This document shows, piece after piece, positions 48,885-52,331 of a DNA stretch of 52,331 nt. The notes beneath the pieces were generated by a model. That model ran no database searches, was not told where the DNA came from, and saw only the letters and a program-made list of their open reading frames with translations. Made by a program: the position numbers and the translations under genes. Source of the DNA: Spirochaetaceae bacterium (GTDB lineage: Bacteria > Spirochaetota > Spirochaetia > SZUA-6 > Bin103); NCBI GenBank assembly GCA_026710565.1, contig JAPOQV010000401.1, positions 1 to 52,331 of the forward strand. The letters run 5' to 3'. How positions within the stretch are numbered: the first letter of the stretch is position 1; every line of letters begins with the position of its first letter.

Positions 48885-48893
48885 AGGTTTTTC

Positions 48894-49301
48894 TTGGGGC
48901 GGGACGACAATGTCGTGCACTACGTTGCTCCGAGCAAGCACGAGAATGGAATAATCGATGGAGTAACATTCCGGCCAAGAGAGAAGGACAGAATCGGGCC
49001 ATCTGTGACTTGGCTGGAGTACTTTTTTGGATCGAAGGAGGAGCAAGTAGCGCAGGCTCGGAGTGTCATTCCCTTGAACATGAGACCTAGCGGATTCCTC
49101 GCCGAACTCAACGTGGGTAAGACCACGGAAGCTGCGAAGCGGCACGCTCAGCTTGGTTTTGAGCATACGAATGGCCCCGATGATCACCCGTCACATTTCG
49201 AGATTGGTGGCTTACGAGGTGCTCCTCCAGAGACATATGATCTCATCGCAAAGAGTATCACCGATCACCATAGCGCGGTATTGGGCAAGGGTCGCGCGTA
49301 G
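48894..49301 (+). CDS. conserved small protein of unknown function (cassette gene 3)
   Basis: A 135-residue acidic protein. VVHYVAPSKHENGIIDGVTF near the start and SVTWLEYFFG at about residue 38 give a Y-V-x-P-S ... S-V-x-W-L-E pattern that I have the impression of having seen in an unnamed family of short bacterial proteins; I cannot name it. Later segments are FLAELNVGKTTEA and DDHPSHFEIGGLRGAPPE, then a C-terminal helix. A TTG start at 48894 has AGAGG 6 nt upstream; GTG 48915 is an alternative. It closes the low-GC cassette. Confidence 0.68.
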   Translation: MGRDDNVVHYVAPSKHENGIIDGVTFRPREKDRIGPSVTWLEYFFGSKEEQVAQARSVIPLNMRPSGFLAELNVGKTTEAAKRHAQLGFEHTNGPDDHPSHFEIGGLRGAPPETYDLIAKSITDHHSAVLGKGRA

Positions 49302-49570
49302 CGTCGCTGTTACCCTTCTCTGGGCCGATTCCGGATCCGGCCCATCGTTACGGAGTGAATTCACTGGCGAATGTGAGCGGGGGAGTGCACGGATCGAACA
49401 ATTGCGGAGTCACCAGCACTGAGTGTAGCTGTTGGTCGTTTAGGTTGGGCGGTAGATAAGAGCCGTCTCGACGGACTACGTGGGTCATTTATCGCATACG
49501 GGGTTGGGTCGTGCACGTATGGCGAGGCGAACGACGACTGAGGTTTGCCTGCGAGTGAGTTGCCGCTATC
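49302..49570. other. 269-nt non-coding gap downstream of the low-GC cassette
   Basis: I see no gene here. GGGCCG and CGGCCC around 49322-49343 could form a 6-bp hairpin about 20 nt after the last cassette gene, but no T-run follows, so I do not call a terminator. The base composition returns toward the GC-rich background across this stretch. Confidence 0.5.
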
Positions 49571-51670
49571 CTATTTGTGACGGAGCGATGCCGGATCGGG
49601 GAGCGCTTTCGAGAGGTGGGTTGCGATTCGCGCTTCGTCGCAATTCGGCATTAGGACGAAGCCGGGGCTGAGGTCGTCGAACACCTCAGCTGATTCGAAA
49701 GCCGACAACAAATGGCGCTTCGCGTCGAGGGGATTTGCCAGCAGCAGATGGTCGACCGCCAGCGACCGCGACACGAGCGGGAGGTCCAGGTGGCGGAGCG
49801 CATTGGGCAGGAAAGCGGCCGCCGGCCAGCGGTACTCGGGCTCGGTCGTAAGGTCCAGGAAGCGGGCGGGAAAATCCAGGGCCGCTACCAGGCTGAGCGG
49901 TGCGGCTTCCGGCTCGGCGGCCGGGTCACGCAGCAGCGCCGCCGCCAGCAGCGCCGCGGCTCCGCCCAGGCCGCGTCCGACCAGCGCCAGCGGGACACCG
50001 GGGCGGTCCCGCGCCGCGGCGCGCGCCAGCTCCACCAGCGCCCTGGTCTGCACGGCCAGCAGGCCGTCGCCGATCGCACACGCCAGGTAGGACAGGATCC
50101 GGTCCATGCCGCCCCAGCCGGCAGCCGCGAACGGCGCCAGCGCCGGCCGCGATTCGCCCCAGCCCGGCAGGTCAGCCACGACCACCTCCGGCAGCACGGC
50201 GCCCGGCGTCCGTTCGAACATGCGCGACAGGCGCGCCGCCATGCCGTTCCGCTGCAGCGCCGCGTGGCGGCCGCGATCGTCGGCGTACACGACCAGGGCG
50301 CCGGACCGCGCCGGCAGGCGGGGCCGCAGCACGCTGATCGGCATCGACAGACCGTCCGCGGTGACCGCGAGCGCCTCGCGGTAGTCCTGCGACCAGAGCT
50401 GGAAGGGCTCCCCCTCCGACCAGCGGGCGGCGCCGCGCGGCGTACCGGTGACTGCGCGCACCGCCTCGGCCAGCGCCGCCGCGTCCTGACGCTCGGGGAG
50501 CCGTGCCGCCTGCCGGCGGGCCAGCGCGGCGTTCAGCGTGTACATGTTCTCGACCGGCGCGGGGTGGCAGCGCAGGTGTCCGTAGGGGAGCATCGGGAAG
50601 TCCGCCGGATCGAGCGCGGGCACCGGCCGTTCCGGTTCGCCGAGCAGCCAGCGGTTCATCCAGGCGGTGAACCGCCGTACCTGCGCCAGCGTGTAGTCGT
50701 GGCCGGCATCGTCCTCGAAGAAGTCGAAGCGCTCGCCGTGCTCCGCTGTCTCGAAGGCGTCGGCGCACAGGGTCGCCAGGCTGCGGCTCCACTCGATGTG
50801 GAAGACCTCGTCGCGCCGGCCGGCCATCAGCAGCGTCGGGGTCGGCATGCCGGCCAAGAGCACGTCGACCTCGTCCACGCCGGCGCCGATGCGGTTCCAC
50901 CACAGCCCTTCCGGACACGGCGCGTACAGGTCGCCGACCGGGTGGTCGGCCATGCGGTTCAGGCAGCAGCTCGGGCCCTGGCAGGCGATGCGGTCGTCGA
51001 ACAGGGTCGCGAACAGCGTGGTGTGGCCGCCGCCGCTCACACCGCTCATGCCCACGCCACGGCCCAGGTCCACGTCGGCGCGGGTGGCCAGGTAGTCGAT
51101 GCAGCGCAGCGCGTCCAGGACGAAGTAACGGTTCGAGGAGCAGCCGGTCAGGTAGGTGCGCACGCCGTCGGCGAAGTGGTCGTTGCCGGGCTGCTTCTCG
51201 GAATCCTGTCCCGGCGGATCGAACAGCACGGCCAGGAAGCCCAGGCTGGCGAACGCCTGCGCGGGTATCTGGTACGCGGCGTGCTGCTTGCCCGAGTGCC
51301 CGACCGGCAGCACCACCGCGGGAAACGGCCCGGGCCCGTGCGGGACGAAGATCGAGGCGTTGACCTCCCAGCCCGGGAACGAATCGAACAGCACGTTCTC
51401 GATCCCGCAGTGGCGGGTCTCGTGCCTGCTGACCAGCCGCGCGTCCACCGCCGCCCCGGTGTCCCCGAACGGCATGGGGCCGAACGCCGCGCTGACGTGG
51501 TCGCGGACCGCTTCTCCCAGCTCGCGCCAGCGCCCGGCGGCCAGGAGGCGCTCGCGTTCCCGGTCGCGGCGGTGCAGCCGATCGACGGCACGCGAAACCA
51601 AGTGCCGGGTGAGCTCGGTGCGCAGGTCGTCGGCGGCCGGCAGCGGAGCCGGAACGCCCGGCGCGATCAC
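49571..51670 (-). CDS. two-domain alpha/beta hydrolase (acetyl esterase-like first domain, degenerate second domain)
   Basis: A 699-residue protein. The first half is an alpha/beta hydrolase of the acetyl xylan esterase/family 7 type: ASIFVPHGPGPFPAVVLPVG, FDPPGQDSEKQPG, and the nucleophile elbow GMSGVSGGG with Ser212, followed by DDAGHDYTLAQV with the catalytic His. The second half (from about residue 440) repeats the fold, VVVADLPGWGES and VPLALVGRGLGGAAAL, but the elbow has Gly instead of Ser (GRGLGG), so it is probably inactive. GTG 51670 is chosen because it overlaps the preceding stop (GTGA); ATG 51712 would overlap by 46 nt. Likely deacetylates an oligosaccharide; no signal peptide. 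Confidence 0.8.
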   Translation of the reverse strand: MIAPGVPAPLPAADDLRTELTRHLVSRAVDRLHRRDRERERLLAAGRWRELGEAVRDHVSAAFGPMPFGDTGAAVDARLVSRHETRHCGIENVLFDSFPGWEVNASIFVPHGPGPFPAVVLPVGHSGKQHAAYQIPAQAFASLGFLAVLFDPPGQDSEKQPGNDHFADGVRTYLTGCSSNRYFVLDALRCIDYLATRADVDLGRGVGMSGVSGGGHTTLFATLFDDRIACQGPSCCLNRMADHPVGDLYAPCPEGLWWNRIGAGVDEVDVLLAGMPTPTLLMAGRRDEVFHIEWSRSLATLCADAFETAEHGERFDFFEDDAGHDYTLAQVRRFTAWMNRWLLGEPERPVPALDPADFPMLPYGHLRCHPAPVENMYTLNAALARRQAARLPERQDAAALAEAVRAVTGTPRGAARWSEGEPFQLWSQDYREALAVTADGLSMPISVLRPRLPARSGALVVYADDRGRHAALQRNGMAARLSRMFERTPGAVLPEVVVADLPGWGESRPALAPFAAAGWGGMDRILSYLACAIGDGLLAVQTRALVELARAAARDRPGVPLALVGRGLGGAAALLAAALLRDPAAEPEAAPLSLVAALDFPARFLDLTTEPEYRWPAAAFLPNALRHLDLPLVSRSLAVDHLLLANPLDAKRHLLSAFESAEVFDDLSPGFVLMPNCDEARIATHLSKALPDPASLRHK

Positions 51671-52331
51671 GTTGTCGACAGCAGTTGCAGGAAGTCTTCC
51701 TCGTCCCGACATGCCAACGCCGCAGTCACCAGCCGCTCCGATACGCCTTCCATGGATGCCAACCGCCCGGACAGGGAAGCCGAAACGGCAATGCCGCGGG
51801 ACTCGATCACCTGGAGCGCGCTTGCGCGCAGCGCCTCCGCACGGCCTTCCAGGCGGTGGCGGCGCAGGAACGGGTCGCCGTCCGGTCCCGTCCCTTCGGC
51901 TGCGCCCAGCGTCCGCCCCACACGATTCAGCACCTCGGCGGTCTGCGCGGACAGCTCCGGCTCATTCAGTGCCGCGTGGATCTCTCCCGCCGTCCAGCCG
52001 GGAAACGCCAGGCTCGCCGCCGCCGGGCGAAAGCCGCCGCCTTCCCGAAGGTGGATCGTCAAGCCGGGACGCAACGACGCCGGTCGGCTCGGCTGGGGCT
52101 CCTCCGGCACCTCCACCCACACCTCGGGAAGCCCCACGACTCGTACAGCAACAGCTTGTTGCGCCGGACGTCCGTGGTGTTGTCCACCTCCAGCACCACG
52201 TCCGGCAACGCGTCCGTGCCCACCTCGACCGCGTTGCCCGCGGGTTTGGTCTGCGCGGGGCGCAGGAACAGGATCTGGTCGGCCTGCATGATGCGCTGCC
52301 GCTCGCCGCGGGCGTTGTGTATCAGCAGGTC
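51667..52331 (-). pseudogene. Uma2-family (PD-(D/E)XK-like) nuclease gene with a frameshift, N-terminus beyond the window
   Basis: Two adjacent frames encode one Uma2 protein. The upstream part, to the right edge, includes PDVVLEVDNTTDVRRNKLLLYES; the downstream part starts WGLPEVWVEVPEE and runs to the stop at 51667. The break lies in a G run near 52130-52136, where one base is missing. The conserved EV-D...K..LY...G-PEVW pattern is the Uma2 signature. The C-terminal 90 residues (RHRLEGRAEALRASALQVIESRG...LACRDEEDFLQLL) are a helical extension common in Uma2 proteins. It may be a real frameshift or a sequencing error. Confidence 0.75.

Noticed and set aside
49322..49343. Hairpin GGGCCG/CGGCCC as terminator of the low-GC cassette
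   Set aside because: The stem is only 6 bp with a 10-nt loop and no U-tract follows.
49712..52291. An 859-codon open frame on the plus strand opposite the alpha/beta hydrolase and uma2
   Set aside because: Same reason: Arg- and Gln-rich translation without motifs, and it spans two genes of the other strand.
1..52331. CRISPR arrays, rRNA or tRNA genes, prophage structural genes, intact IS elements
   Set aside because: No regularly spaced repeats, no rRNA core sequences, no tRNA-like T-loop in a cloverleaf context, and no transposase, integrase or phage structural motifs were seen on either strand.

Overview
The window is a GC-rich stretch (roughly two thirds G+C by eye) of a bacterial chromosome, about 52 kb. 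It carries no rRNA, no tRNA that I could see, no CRISPR array and no intact insertion sequence. The gene mix is typical of an uncultured, glycan- and sugar-acid-using heterotroph: three Gfo/Idh/MocA oxidoreductases, two enolase-superfamily (mandelate racemase-like) dehydratases, two heparinase II/III-like proteins, two right-handed beta-helix proteins, a GH4 glycosidase, a phytanoyl-CoA dioxygenase-like enzyme and an LplB/YtcP-type sugar ABC transporter. This combination, with high GC, is reminiscent of host- or sponge-associated Spirochaetota metagenome bins. No marker gene fixes the taxonomy, so that is only a guess.

Layout. 1-9.2 kb: an edge-truncated NAD-dependent epimerase and a divergent short-chain dehydrogenase, separated by a cluster of degenerate palindromic repeats; a pyrE-acyltransferase pair; a LivJ-like binding protein; a tandem-duplicated Nudix protein; a YfbR-type nucleotidase; a nitrilase-family amidohydrolase; a Gfo/Idh oxidoreductase. 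9.2-14.1 kb: a moxR - DUF58 - membrane protein - moxR operon. 14.1-19.4 kb: an ACMSD-like amidohydrolase overlapping a Rieske protein, a heparinase-like protein and a second Gfo/Idh oxidoreductase. 19.4-20.7 kb: remains of toxin-antitoxin modules (a MazF-like gene with an early amber codon, its intact antitoxin, a HicB antitoxin and a broken HicA relic). 20.7-24.4 kb: a tightly overlapping operon of an M24 peptidase-like hydrolase, a third Gfo/Idh protein and a PEP mutase/isocitrate lyase-family enzyme, followed by a VOC protein. 24.4-36.6 kb: a sugar-uptake and processing locus (binding protein, three permeases, two beta-helix proteins, dehydratase, GH4). 36.6-39.1 kb: an AlbA_2 (Schlafen-type) protein coupled to a ParA-like ATPase with an altered P-loop, next to scars of a type I restriction-modification locus. 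39.1-47.4 kb: DUF952, a YchF-like protein without its GTPase domain, a dioxygenase, a double GNAT protein, a HepT/MntA-type pair, a second dehydratase and a 1050-residue heparinase-like protein. 47.4-49.3 kb: a frameshifted antitoxin and a low-GC cassette of three small unassigned genes with its own promoter. 49.6 kb to the end: a two-domain alpha/beta hydrolase and a frameshifted Uma2-family nuclease running off the edge.

Two themes stand out. First, several genes have a -10-like hexamer (TANNNT) only 6-8 nt upstream of the start codon and no Shine-Dalgarno sequence, which suggests leaderless mRNAs and, at about 32.53 kb, a single AT-rich core serving two divergent genes. Second, the window is a graveyard of defence and addiction genes (mazF, hicA, phd, hsdM/hsdR, uma2) between metabolic genes, with two uncharacterised multi-gene cassettes (AlbA_2/ParA-like, and the low-GC trio) that remain intact.
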